Source of the DNA: Thermogladius sp. | GTDB taxonomy: Archaea > Thermoproteota > Thermoprotei_A > Sulfolobales > Desulfurococcaceae | Assembly (NCBI GenBank): GCA_022759365.1 | Contig: JAEMPJ010000001.1 | Location: forward strand, 1 to 64,000 | Direction: 5' to 3' | DNA: 64,000 bases | In this document: in pieces, positions 49,798 to 59,113 of the stretch | How the letters are laid out: each line of letters opens with the position of its first letter | Numbering within the stretch: position 1 is the stretch's first letter | The notes under the pieces: model-generated | Databases searched by the model: none | The model's input: only the letters and a program-made list of their open reading frames with translations | Told to the model about the DNA's origin: nothing | Position numbers and translations under genes: made by a program

Positions 49798-49856
49798 ATG
49801 ATGACGCCCTGCCGCTAAGGAGCTTAGGCGATGCTGTGAATTGAACCCCTGGCTGA
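49798..49856 (+). ncRNA. Candidate C/D-box guide sRNA with tRNA T-arm complementarity
   Basis: C ATGATGA (49798-49804), D' CTAA, C' ATGCTGT, guide ttgaacccctgg, D CTGA (49853-49856); intergenic. Confidence 0.58.
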
Positions 49857-49857
49857 T

Positions 49858-50433
49858 TCACCAAACTTTCTCCAAGGCCTCTAAATCCCAATGCCAACTC
49901 TCACCGTTCTCACATACCTCGTCGAGAGCTTTCTCAAGTGCTTCAACCGGCTCATAGCCCTCTTCCATTATCAGCCTTGTTAACACTCTATAACTCTCTT
50001 TGACCTCCTCGTAGTAGAGTTTAAGTAAGTTCCAAGGCGGGTCGATCAAAGGTCCTCTCCCCACACTAGGGCATATACTTGAAACCGAGACTCTACTAGG
50101 ATCCCCAGGTGATACAGGTAGGAATGGGAATAGCCTGCATCTCATAGGTCTCGCCGGGTAGATCGAGCAGGTTGGTAGCTTACCCTTAAACTCTAGGAAG
50201 ACGCACTTGTTATCTATCCCCCTTAGAACCGGTATCGGGAGGTAGTCGGCTACAACCACGTATATGTACCTGCCCGCCAGCTCCCTCCAGCTCACACCTT
50301 TAAACTTGGCTATCCGGCAGACGTCGAAGATCGTTAGAGAGACATTTGGGCCGCTTGAGCAACAGACCCCGCTTCTACCACACTTGAACCTAACCTTGTC
50401 ACCCGGCTTAAGGATCATGTTACCCAAGTCCAC
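49858..50433 (-). CDS. YkgJ-type cysteine-cluster (metal-chelating) protein
   Basis: FKCGRSGVCCSSGPNVSLT...NKCVFLEFKGKLPTCSIYPARPMRCRLFPF. Confidence 0.9.
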   Translation of the reverse strand: MDLGNMILKPGDKVRFKCGRSGVCCSSGPNVSLTIFDVCRIAKFKGVSWRELAGRYIYVVVADYLPIPVLRGIDNKCVFLEFKGKLPTCSIYPARPMRCRLFPFLPVSPGDPSRVSVSSICPSVGRGPLIDPPWNLLKLYYEEVKESYRVLTRLIMEEGYEPVEALEKALDEVCENGESWHWDLEALEKVW

Positions 50434-50443
50434 TACCCCGTTT

Positions 50444-50599
50444 TCACGGTTTCTTAACCTTCCTCAACGGGCAGAAGCCTCTAAGCGGGCAAGTGGAACA
50501 CGAGCATTCGCTGAGAGAGTTTAAGGTGTATTGAATTATAATGTCGTCGTCAACGATCAGCCCTTTGACATCCTTCTTATCCTTACCTTTTGACGCCAA
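50444..50599 (-). CDS. 51-aa Cys-rich mini-protein (TTG start), not in the ORF track
   Basis: Manual translation MASKGKDKKDVKGLIVDDDIIIQYTLNSLSECSCSTCPLRGFCPLRKVKKP*; 10-nt gap to the YkgJ gene. Confidence 0.65.
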   Translation of the reverse strand: MASKGKDKKDVKGLIVDDDIIIQYTLNSLSECSCSTCPLRGFCPLRKVKKP

Positions 50600-50638
50600 T
50601 GAAACCGCCTTCCCAAGTCATTTAATTGTCTACGCCGG

Positions 50639-52258
50639 TTATAGTTCTATTGGAAAATACTTCTCTACAACATATCCTGGGTTGCCCCTGATTATCCTCA
50701 TAGCATAGGGGAGATTCTCCAGGACTAGGTCAGGCGTGACTCCGTCTTCACCTATAGTCTCTGCGGCGAGGTCCCCTGCCAACCCATGCACTAGGACACC
50801 CATCCTCAATGAGGCGCCTGGATCTCTTAACCCCACCCCGTAGACCCCTGCTATCACACCGACTAAGACGTCGCCCATACCGGCCTTGGCCATCCCTGGG
50901 TTACCTGTGAGATTGACGTACGTCCTCCCATCAGGGTAGGCTATTATGCTCCGCGCGGTTTTCAAGACGAGGTAAGTGTTGAAACCCTTTGCAAACTCCT
51001 GGACAACCCTGATCGGGTTCTCCTCGATCTCTTTAAGCGACATGCCTGTCAGCCTTGAGAACTCCCCTGGGTGGGGTGTTAGTATGGTCGGGTAAAGCCT
51101 CTTCTTCAAAACCTCTATGTTCCCCGATAGAGCTGTTAAACCGTCCCCGTCGACGATAACAGGGGTCTTAACGCTCTCCACCACCTTCACGACGAGCTCC
51201 ATTGTTTCCCGGTTGGTCGACAGACCCGGGCCCACCGCGACTATGTCTATCCCCGCTTCCTCTACTAAACCCAGGATGTTTTCTAGGTTGGAATACGAGA
51301 TAGAGCCTTCGCTCGTCTCCTCCATCGGAATGTACACCACCTCGCTCGACTTGCTCGCTAGAGCGGGAATAATCGACTTGGGGGCTGCTAGCCGTGCGTA
51401 TCCGCCTCCGACGGCTAGGAAGGATTGGGATGCATAATAGGGTGCCCCGTAGTAGTATCTAGACCCAGCTATCAGCAGGTATTTGCCGAAAACCCCTTTG
51501 TGACCCCACTTAACTCTCTCAGGGAGTTGTAGCGGGTAATTAAGCTCCACCCTAATATCGTTGGAGTCGAGTAGGCTAGGCGGGTAGGAGAGCCTCGAGA
51601 CATATAGCTTCCCGCAGTAGTATGCCCCCGGGTAAAGGATATTCCCGTACTTGGGTAGCCCAAATGTCACTGTCACACTACTCCTGACAGCGACACCCTC
51701 GACACGCCCGTTGTCGGGGTTGACCCCCGAGGCTATGTCCACGCTTACAACGGGTTTCCCAGAGCTATTGATCAGCTCCACAACCCTCCTCCGGTAGTCC
51801 TTGATCTCCCCTTTCAAACCTATCCCGAAGAGCCCGACTATCAGGACATCCGCGGTTTGGATCAGATCCTCCAATACTCGGGTAGATGCTTCGTCGGCAA
51901 CATAGCTTATGCTCACCCCCATGTTCTTCAGCAACTCCAGGTTTCTCGCCGCTAGTGGTGTGGCCTTCGCCAGTTCGCCGACGACGACAACACCCACTTT
52001 TGCCCCAGCGGAATAAAGCCTTCTAGCCGCGACTAGCGCATCCCCTCCATTGTTCCCAGTTCCAGCAACCACCAGGTAGTTTTTGTCGAGACCGTACTCC
52101 CTCCTAGCAACCTCGTAGACAGCTGAACCAGCATCCTCCATTAGAAGCTCGGGGTTTACACCATACTCCCTGGAAGCCTTCTCATCCATCTCCCTAGCTT
52201 GCTCCGCGCTCACGATTTTAAGGAATCTTCTCAAGGCCGCACACTGTGTTAAAAACAA
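50639..52258 (-). CDS. nnr: Bifunctional NAD(P)HX epimerase/dehydratase
   Basis: VAGTGNNGGDALVAARRL; LTPHPGEFSRLTG; LTGNPGMAKAGMGDVLVGVIAG. Confidence 0.94.
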   Translation of the reverse strand: MFLTQCAALRRFLKIVSAEQAREMDEKASREYGVNPELLMEDAGSAVYEVARREYGLDKNYLVVAGTGNNGGDALVAARRLYSAGAKVGVVVVGELAKATPLAARNLELLKNMGVSISYVADEASTRVLEDLIQTADVLIVGLFGIGLKGEIKDYRRRVVELINSSGKPVVSVDIASGVNPDNGRVEGVAVRSSVTVTFGLPKYGNILYPGAYYCGKLYVSRLSYPPSLLDSNDIRVELNYPLQLPERVKWGHKGVFGKYLLIAGSRYYYGAPYYASQSFLAVGGGYARLAAPKSIIPALASKSSEVVYIPMEETSEGSISYSNLENILGLVEEAGIDIVAVGPGLSTNRETMELVVKVVESVKTPVIVDGDGLTALSGNIEVLKKRLYPTILTPHPGEFSRLTGMSLKEIEENPIRVVQEFAKGFNTYLVLKTARSIIAYPDGRTYVNLTGNPGMAKAGMGDVLVGVIAGVYGVGLRDPGASLRMGVLVHGLAGDLAAETIGEDGVTPDLVLENLPYAMRIIRGNPGYVVEKYFPIEL

Positions 52259-52260
52259 TT

Positions 52261-52884
52261 CTAACCCGGGATTTTAACCACGTGACGCATAGGCGTGTTG
52301 TCGGCCACTATTCTAAGGTAGCCCGGGATGTTGATTTCCTTGTATGAGACCACGATCTCACCCCTCGAGCCGCAAACCCTGTAGACGCCGTTGCCACACT
52401 CGATCTCGCCACCGCACAACCCTTGTATGAGGCTACTAGCCTTCGACCTCAAGAAGACCCCGAATCTAACCCAGGTCTCCAATCCTAGGCTCCCACACCC
52501 AGCCGGCCTGTAGTATAGGTGTAGGCTTGGCGAAACCATTTCAAGCATAAACGGGATTGTCTCTCCCTCAACCGTGTCAACCATTATGGTGAAACCACCG
52601 TAGAAGAAGGAGTGTGCTATAGCCCTGAGCAGAGGCCCCTCCAGCCTCCGCGGATCCACCCCACGTGATACAGCCCTACAGGCTTCCACGACATGCGTGG
52701 CATCCAGGTCTCCAGGTATGTTCGAGACCTCCCTAAACACGTTGCCACGCCTTAGAATGCTTATCCTGTAGTTAAGGGCCGGTAGCAGAACGTAGGCTCT
52801 GCTCCCTGAAATCGAGATCTCGTCTAGGAGGAGAGTGTGCGGGCAACTGTAGAGCTCGTCGTAATCCCATGTCAATTCAACCAA
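52261..52884 (-). CDS. Hypothetical protein
   Basis: 207-aa ORF immediately upstream of nnr. Confidence 0.6.
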   Translation of the reverse strand: MVELTWDYDELYSCPHTLLLDEISISGSRAYVLLPALNYRISILRRGNVFREVSNIPGDLDATHVVEACRAVSRGVDPRRLEGPLLRAIAHSFFYGGFTIMVDTVEGETIPFMLEMVSPSLHLYYRPAGCGSLGLETWVRFGVFLRSKASSLIQGLCGGEIECGNGVYRVCGSRGEIVVSYKEINIPGYLRIVADNTPMRHVVKIPG

Positions 52885-52965
52885 CCGTTCCAGCCAAGTG
52901 GAACTGTCCCAATTAACTTTTGGGCGTAGGGGTTATTTAAAACGGTCTGCTAAAGTAGAGCCCAG

Positions 52966-54213
52966 GTGAGTGGTGTGAAAGCCTGGCTGTCAACCATATC
53001 CGCCTTACTAATCGTGGCAGGACTAGTGGTAAGCCTGTCCGCGATCCCATTAGCAAGTAAAGGAATCCAGGACGTCGCTGCAAACGCTGAATCCGAGGAT
53101 GAGGTCGATATAGCCAACAACACTGTCGCTGTGAGGCCAGCTTTCGACTTAGCCTTTGAAAACGCGTTGAAGCTTGCCTACGATGTCAGGAACGTGACTT
53201 ACCCGCTATTCCAGTGGGAGATATCGCATAATGTTACGGCTGCAAACGTGACTCTAAACCTGGGCGACAAGTTCCTCGATAAGGCTCTCAACCTCAGCAG
53301 CTCGAACCAGACTAGGAGAGCTACTGCTATGGCTATCACCGCAGCCCTCCACTACAGCCACGCCGTACCACTAGCATACAATGTGGTGGGGAAGACTATA
53401 GACAGCCTCTTCAACGCTAACGCCACGTCAGGCGAGATAACCAGTGCAGTAATCAACCTAGCCCAGGAGCTGAAGCCCATCCTCCTAAACGCTGTCTCGA
53501 CAGCTGAGGCGAGGAACCTAACAATCCCGGCTTCACTAAACAACATTACGGCAATAGGCGACATGCTGATAGCGAACGCGCAGTCAAACCTATCGGCAGG
53601 CAATATCACGCTAGCCTTCAGGCTCGCCATGCATGGGTACCACACTTACGTGAAGGCCTACGGCCTCTTGGTGACCTGCATATTCGTCCAGGACTTGAAG
53701 CTACCCGCTAGACACGATATCGGGGTGTTCTTCCTCCATGGTAAGATAAGTAGGGACACGCTTGTTAAAGTGTTCGAGAGGCTCCCCGCGGGCTTGAAAG
53801 AGGTTGTGATCGCCAAGATCGCGAAGGGCGAGCTAAATGAGACAGGGGACGTAGTAGGGTATGTTAGGGAAGTCGCCGTAATGTGGAGCCCTAAAGCTAG
53901 GGAGCTTGCCAACGACTACATTAGGTCTCTCCTGGAGAACTTAGCGTTGAAAACTGTCAACGAGAACGAGACAGCTAGAGTGGCTATCTTCATGAAGTTC
54001 AAGAGCGAGGATGAGTTTAGAAATGATATTAGACAAATAATCCTCAGCGGGCTAAGCCAGAATAAGACTTTAAGCCAAATACTAGACGACCTCTCAGGGC
54101 ATTTAGGTAGCTTGGCAAACGGTAAATTCGACTTCAAAGCGATCTTAAACAACAAGATACAACACGTTAGTATTAAAGTTGAGAGCCAAAATGAGTTAGG
54201 GAACGAGGCTTAA
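52966..54213 (+). CDS. Secreted, Asn-glycosylation-sequon-rich helical protein
   Basis: N-terminal hydrophobic signal (WLSTISALLIVAGLVVSLSAIPLA), many N-x-S/T. Confidence 0.65.
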   Translation: MSGVKAWLSTISALLIVAGLVVSLSAIPLASKGIQDVAANAESEDEVDIANNTVAVRPAFDLAFENALKLAYDVRNVTYPLFQWEISHNVTAANVTLNLGDKFLDKALNLSSSNQTRRATAMAITAALHYSHAVPLAYNVVGKTIDSLFNANATSGEITSAVINLAQELKPILLNAVSTAEARNLTIPASLNNITAIGDMLIANAQSNLSAGNITLAFRLAMHGYHTYVKAYGLLVTCIFVQDLKLPARHDIGVFFLHGKISRDTLVKVFERLPAGLKEVVIAKIAKGELNETGDVVGYVREVAVMWSPKARELANDYIRSLLENLALKTVNENETARVAIFMKFKSEDEFRNDIRQIILSGLSQNKTLSQILDDLSGHLGSLANGKFDFKAILNNKIQHVSIKVESQNELGNEA

Positions 54214-54285
54214 GATTAGGCCCCTTATAACACCTGTTTTTTTAACTCCATTTAACATTTTTAGCTCTCAAGAGGTGTATATGGA

Positions 54286-55071
54286 ATGAGGTTCTACCTC
54301 CCCCTGCTAATCCTTTTAGCCACCGTTTTATTCGCCAGCACTACTCCAGTGAAATCGCAACAAGTCTCGTCAACCAATATACAAATCACATACGACCCTC
54401 TGGCCGAGAGCGGTATAGTCGTATATAATATCTCCTTCGACCAGCCTGCTACCACACCTATCAATCTCACCGTAATGCTCCTACCTGGAAGCAATATGAC
54501 GATCTTAAACGTAACAAGCCTTGAGGGGGCACCGCTACCCTACTACTACGATAATCAGTCAAATACGCTTTCAATACTCCTGAACGGGACATCCGGCGTC
54601 ATAATAACATACTCTGCCGACGACCTGATGACAACGCTTGTGCCCGGAAGCTACTATATAACCCTTGACACAACGTCGATCCCCGGGGCAGTATCCATCG
54701 ATTTCAATATCCCCGGTTTATACAATGCTAGCTGTATCGGCCTCAAGTGTTCTACAACCCTAGATTTCTCAAGCAACATAACGGAAATACACGTTGAAGG
54801 TAAGGGGACTCTAATAATGACGCTCGCACTCTACACCCCACCTACTCCACCAGTGGAAATTGAAACCCCCACAACAACGTCGACGGCAACTACTACATCA
54901 ATTGGATCAACTACTCCACAGTACACGACGAGCCCAACGCAGGTTCCGGGCACACCTCAATCTCCAGGGGGTCAAACGTCAACATCGTCGGGAAGCCTCT
55001 TAATAGCAATAGTAGCTGTCTTGGTAGTTGGTGTGGTTTTAATTCTGCTTTTCGCGAGAAAAAGAGCTTAA
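54286..55071 (+). CDS. Secreted protein with Thr-rich linker and C-terminal TM anchor
   Basis: Signal peptide; TTTSTATTTSIGSTT linker; LLIAIVAVLVVGVVLILLFARKRA. Confidence 0.75.
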   Translation: MRFYLPLLILLATVLFASTTPVKSQQVSSTNIQITYDPLAESGIVVYNISFDQPATTPINLTVMLLPGSNMTILNVTSLEGAPLPYYYDNQSNTLSILLNGTSGVIITYSADDLMTTLVPGSYYITLDTTSIPGAVSIDFNIPGLYNASCIGLKCSTTLDFSSNITEIHVEGKGTLIMTLALYTPPTPPVEIETPTTTSTATTTSIGSTTPQYTTSPTQVPGTPQSPGGQTSTSSGSLLIAIVAVLVVGVVLILLFARKRA

Positions 55072-55078
55072 ATCTAAT

Positions 55079-56107
55079 GTGAGCATTTTTTATATAAAGC
55101 TAATAGTGATATTAATGCCCATGAAGAGATGTAGAGAGCTGAGAGAATTCGCCTTAATATTTATGTTGCTGCCAGCTCTAGTCTACAGTATATCTCTTTC
55201 GAATACGGTAGACCAAGTAGCCTACTACATAGCATACGACCCGTTATCTCGCACCGGCTATGAAACCATTACGCTTCAAGTCAGCGCGAATGGGATAACG
55301 GACTTCTCCATTCAACTGATCAACCCCTTATACGGGTGCAACGCGACTTTAATCAACGCTACCTTCGCGAACCCGGACGCTGTGGTGGTTCCCCCGTCTT
55401 TCAACTCTTCAACCTGTGAAGTTGATTTCGTGGTGAACTCCTCTACAACAGTAACAGTATACTTGCTGGTAACCGACTTGTTCCAAGAGCTGGCACCGGG
55501 CTCCTACGAGGGTGTGCTAGATTTCACCATGTTCCGCAACGCCTCTTTTACATCGATCGTCACGATCCCTGGGGTATACCAGGTGATAGCCAGGAGGTTC
55601 GACTCGCCCTCAGGCGACCCTGCGGTCTCCTACACTTCTAACACCACCGTGATATCCTTCTCATCGCCAGGACTATACCATGTGATATTGATGGCCTCGG
55701 GTGGTGAAGAGGTGCCTCAGCCAACGGGTTCAGGCGGCGGGGGCTTCGTAAGTGCATCCATTGTTATTTGGTTAATCCCAGTGACCGTAATAGCTGTGCT
55801 TGCTGTAGCGATATTGTTATTGTGGAGAAGGAGGGAGAGAGTAGTCGTTGAGACGCTCCCGCCTAGAAGTCTCGAAGAGGACGAGATCGTTAAAGAAATA
55901 ATCCTAGCCCTTGGCGACGCTGGGGAGAAAGGTTTGAGGCAGAGCGATATAGTCGCGGCCACCAAGAGACCTAAGTCAAGTATTAGCAGGAGAGTGAAGA
56001 GACTACTAGAGGAGGGGTACATAGAGGTTGAAAGAGTCGGAAAATACAATGTGTTGAAGCTAACTGAGAAGGGCCTTAAGTTCTACAGAGGTTTAAAGAA
56101 GAGATGA
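55079..56107 (+). CDS. Transmembrane protein with ectodomain and cytoplasmic winged-HTH
   Basis: Ectodomain, TM IVIWLIPVTVIAVLAVAILLLW, then GLRQSDIVAATKRPKSSISRRVKRLLEEGYIEVERVGKYNVLKLTEKG. Confidence 0.82.
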   Translation: MSIFYIKLIVILMPMKRCRELREFALIFMLLPALVYSISLSNTVDQVAYYIAYDPLSRTGYETITLQVSANGITDFSIQLINPLYGCNATLINATFANPDAVVVPPSFNSSTCEVDFVVNSSTTVTVYLLVTDLFQELAPGSYEGVLDFTMFRNASFTSIVTIPGVYQVIARRFDSPSGDPAVSYTSNTTVISFSSPGLYHVILMASGGEEVPQPTGSGGGGFVSASIVIWLIPVTVIAVLAVAILLLWRRRERVVVETLPPRSLEEDEIVKEIILALGDAGEKGLRQSDIVAATKRPKSSISRRVKRLLEEGYIEVERVGKYNVLKLTEKGLKFYRGLKKR

Positions 56108-56628
56108 GCGAGCTCAAGCCTATTTACGGCTACGGGTTCTTTAACGTTAGAGAAAGCGGCTTGGTCGACGAGACAATTGTATTCCTGTACTCGGATCCAG
56201 AAGCGTACTATAAGAGGATAATGAGAGACCGATCCAAATACGCCCGGGAGATAGAGATGCTCAGCAGGAACATGCAGTACTTTCTCGACGAGGAGAAGGT
56301 CTACATCAACAACGAGAGAGTCTACCCCATCCTAGGCCGAGTAGACATAGGTGTAGCAGGACTCGACAACATCGCTTACATAATATTCAGCATTTACTTC
56401 AAAGGGGTCTTGAAGAAAGGTTTAAACACGTATGTAAATGAGTACGAGCAGGAGACATCTGAATACGACTACACTGTCTACTGGCTTTTCCCCGAAAACG
56501 CCCGAATTGTAAAAGCCGTGTTGAACGTACCCTACGAAGTGGTACTCTACGGGAGGGGGTTGAGGTTCACCGTGTACAGGGGGACAAGACTTCCTGGCCG
56601 TGAGGAAATAATCTTCGAAATCAACTAA
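56104..56628 (+). CDS. Hypothetical protein, translationally coupled to the TM-HTH gene
   Basis: ATGA overlap at 56104-56107. Confidence 0.6.
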   Translation: MSELKPIYGYGFFNVRESGLVDETIVFLYSDPEAYYKRIMRDRSKYAREIEMLSRNMQYFLDEEKVYINNERVYPILGRVDIGVAGLDNIAYIIFSIYFKGVLKKGLNTYVNEYEQETSEYDYTVYWLFPENARIVKAVLNVPYEVVLYGRGLRFTVYRGTRLPGREEIIFEIN

Positions 56629-56722
56629 GGGACAGCAGGGTCTCTTCAAGCCTTGGAAGCACTTTAGTTTCTTGCTACACCCTCTAACCCTTTAAACCCC
56701 TTCTCACATGAGTGATATAGGG

Positions 56723-56783
56723 ATGATGTTAGGGGACCTCACTTGAGGTCTTTCTGAACTGTGATGTGGGGCCAAAGCGCTGA
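56723..56783 (+). ncRNA. Candidate C/D-box guide sRNA upstream of priL
   Basis: C ATGATGT (56723-56729), D' CTGA (56754-56757), C' GTGATGT (56761-56767), 12-nt guide ggggccaaagcg, D CTGA (56780-56783). Confidence 0.58.
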
Positions 56784-56810
56784 ACCTTAGTCAAAAGGTC
56801 GGGGCGAGTT

Positions 56811-57974
56811 ATGTCTAAAAGACAGGTTTTGGACTACAGGCTTCTGCCATTCCTTTTCACCATAGAGGAGGTAAGGGAGTTTCTGAAGGGTGCGCCGTTA
56901 GAGCAGGTCATATCCTCAAGCGAGTCCCCTATACGTTTGAGGGCCCTGAACAACCTGCGGAAGATATTGTCCGAAGGCGTGCCAGGAGACCCCGAGCTAC
57001 CGCTCGAATACGAGGTAGCCTCCTACTACGCCCTGATAATGATCGCGAAAAGCCTAGCCGAGAGGAGACTCTACACCAGGATATCGGTTGCTTACTCTAA
57101 GAGAGCTAGAGATGTTTTCAACGGGTTAGATGAGAAAATTCTAGCAGGGTTGGGCAGAAAGCTTGGATTAGATGTCGAATTAGAAAAAAGCCCTATCAAA
57201 ATTCCTGTCTCAGTGAAAAAAGGCGTGGTAGTCTACAACACGCTTTCTTTCTCCATGGGTGTTAAATCTTATTTAAGCGTGGTGTCTCAAAGACTCATAC
57301 AAGACAAAAAGTATCACATATCGAGTACTATACTGGATAAAGGAAGGGTCTTCCTAGACCGGGAGACCTTCATAAGAGTTCTCGAAGAGGCGGTCTACCA
57401 GTACATTCTGAAGTCATTTGACTCGATTGAACCAGTTGGAATTGACAGCGGTCTGCTCAACGAGAGCAGGAGGATCCTCGAGGAACTAGGGCTGAGGACG
57501 GGCGGCCAGAGCCTCGAGGAACATCCAAAAGAAGTAAGAGAGGGGGCTTTCCCGCCCTGCGTGAAGAAGGTGATTGAGAGACTTAGGTCGGGCGAGAATA
57601 TTTCCCACCCGGAAAGGTTCTTGTTAGCTACTTTTCTCATTAATATAGGTGTGGACATAGATTCGATCGTGGAGTTGTTCAGGAACGCGCCTGACTTCAA
57701 CGAGAGGATCACGAGATACCAAGTTGAACACCTTGCAGGGCTTAGGGGAGGGAAAAAGAAATATCTACCCTATAGTTGCGATAAGTTAAAGTCTCTCGGA
57801 ATATGCCCTATCACAGACAAATGCCCAGGCGACAACCCCTTATCTGTCTACTACAAGAATCTTAAAGGCGCGTTAAAGGGGCAGTCAAACGACCGCGGCA
57901 ACCTTTCTAGCGAAAACATAGATAGCGTAGACGAGGATGGAGAGGAGGAAAAGAGCGAAGATGACGTCGCCTAA
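56811..57974 (+). CDS. priL: DNA primase large subunit
   Basis: Four-Cys Fe-S type C-terminus: PPCVKKVI...YSCDKLKSLGICPITDKCPGDNPLSVYY. Confidence 0.9.
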   Translation: MSKRQVLDYRLLPFLFTIEEVREFLKGAPLEQVISSSESPIRLRALNNLRKILSEGVPGDPELPLEYEVASYYALIMIAKSLAERRLYTRISVAYSKRARDVFNGLDEKILAGLGRKLGLDVELEKSPIKIPVSVKKGVVVYNTLSFSMGVKSYLSVVSQRLIQDKKYHISSTILDKGRVFLDRETFIRVLEEAVYQYILKSFDSIEPVGIDSGLLNESRRILEELGLRTGGQSLEEHPKEVREGAFPPCVKKVIERLRSGENISHPERFLLATFLINIGVDIDSIVELFRNAPDFNERITRYQVEHLAGLRGGKKKYLPYSCDKLKSLGICPITDKCPGDNPLSVYYKNLKGALKGQSNDRGNLSSENIDSVDEDGEEEKSEDDVA

Positions 57975-58973
57975 GTTAACTGTCATAGAGTAGCCTAAAC
58001 CCAATTGAATAGGTGTAATTGAACTCTTGTTCACCATGTCTACGCTGGTATTGAAGTTTATTATTAGTTCACCTGGAGCAAAGCCCTCATAGATATGGTA
58101 GGATGAAATACTGTCGGGTAATCTAGTGAAGACTACGTTAGATTGGAATTTCACCCAGGGCGGTGTCTCCACAGATATGAAGACGGGTGTGATGTTTCCG
58201 AAGACAAGCTTGATACAGGTATCGTTCACCTGGAGTAGGGTGAAACCCGAGTTCTTGAACTTCCCAATTCTTATTACAGCTGTAGATTCATTCCCTGTGG
58301 TTAGCGTAACAACGCTTCGATCAATAATACCCGTTAGGTTTAGAGAAGAGTACAGCCCGTTTAAGCTAACCCTAACCGTTAGGCTCCCGTTCGTCGACTG
58401 GCGGGATTCCATGTAGGAATAGAAGAGAGGTAGCCTGGCTACCGGGTCATAGTATAGGTCTTTGATTAGCATGTAATTTGTATTCTCAACGCTTTCAACT
58501 TGTTTATAACCCACGTGAATCAGGTCAACGTCGAATAAAACAATGTTCTCTTTGTACCCAGTCCAGTCTATTCCACTCCAGTTCAAGTTACCCGTGTATA
58601 ATAGAACTATGGGTGGGCTGAAGATATTAATGGAAGTGTAAGTAAAATTGTCTTCCACCATTGTGGTATTAGCGAGATAACCTGCCGGCGAGGAATATAC
58701 AGAGTCTACGCGTCTATCTACGAGAGCACTGTAGACCAGCATACCCTGGGCAACCCAGATCTTCAAATCAACCTTGACAACGTACGTGACCCTTAAATAG
58801 AGCGAGCTAACCCCTTCTCTCATGAGAGCCTCGGGTAGATACCCTCCGCTCTCAGACACCTCTAGAAGCCCTGTGTAATAGATTGTTGTGGTCAGGGGTT
58901 CAAACTCTTCTCCTAAAACATTCACCTGGGGTAGCGTTGTTAAAATTAGTGCTACGAGAACAAGCCATCTCAT
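57885..58973 (-). CDS. Secreted/membrane-anchored protein of unknown function
   Basis: Signal peptide MRWLVLVALILTTLPQVNVLG; C-terminal TM VIFALFLLSILVYAIYVFARK. Confidence 0.7.
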   Translation of the reverse strand: MRWLVLVALILTTLPQVNVLGEEFEPLTTTIYYTGLLEVSESGGYLPEALMREGVSSLYLRVTYVVKVDLKIWVAQGMLVYSALVDRRVDSVYSSPAGYLANTTMVEDNFTYTSINIFSPPIVLLYTGNLNWSGIDWTGYKENIVLFDVDLIHVGYKQVESVENTNYMLIKDLYYDPVARLPLFYSYMESRQSTNGSLTVRVSLNGLYSSLNLTGIIDRSVVTLTTGNESTAVIRIGKFKNSGFTLLQVNDTCIKLVFGNITPVFISVETPPWVKFQSNVVFTRLPDSISSYHIYEGFAPGELIINFNTSVDMVNKSSITPIQLGLGYSMTVNLGDVIFALFLLSILVYAIYVFARKVAAVV

Positions 58974-59113
58974 AACTTCAACCGTCTATCTGAACACTAG
59001 AGCCACAAATAAAAATTTCACTGCCCGCAAAGGTAAAGTTCTCCAGCCACATGGTCGTCCAGGCTCTCAAGTTTATTACTGTATTTTAGATCCATGTTTC
59101 CAGGGTGCTCTGA

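Noticed and set aside
49798-49856. A tRNA on the minus strand based on GGGGTTCAATTC
   Set aside because: Only a T-arm-like string is present; no acceptor, D or anticodon stems can be built.
54868-54990. Thr/Ser-rich repeat region as a separate element
   Set aside because: Explained as the stalk of the anchored surface protein at 54286-55071.
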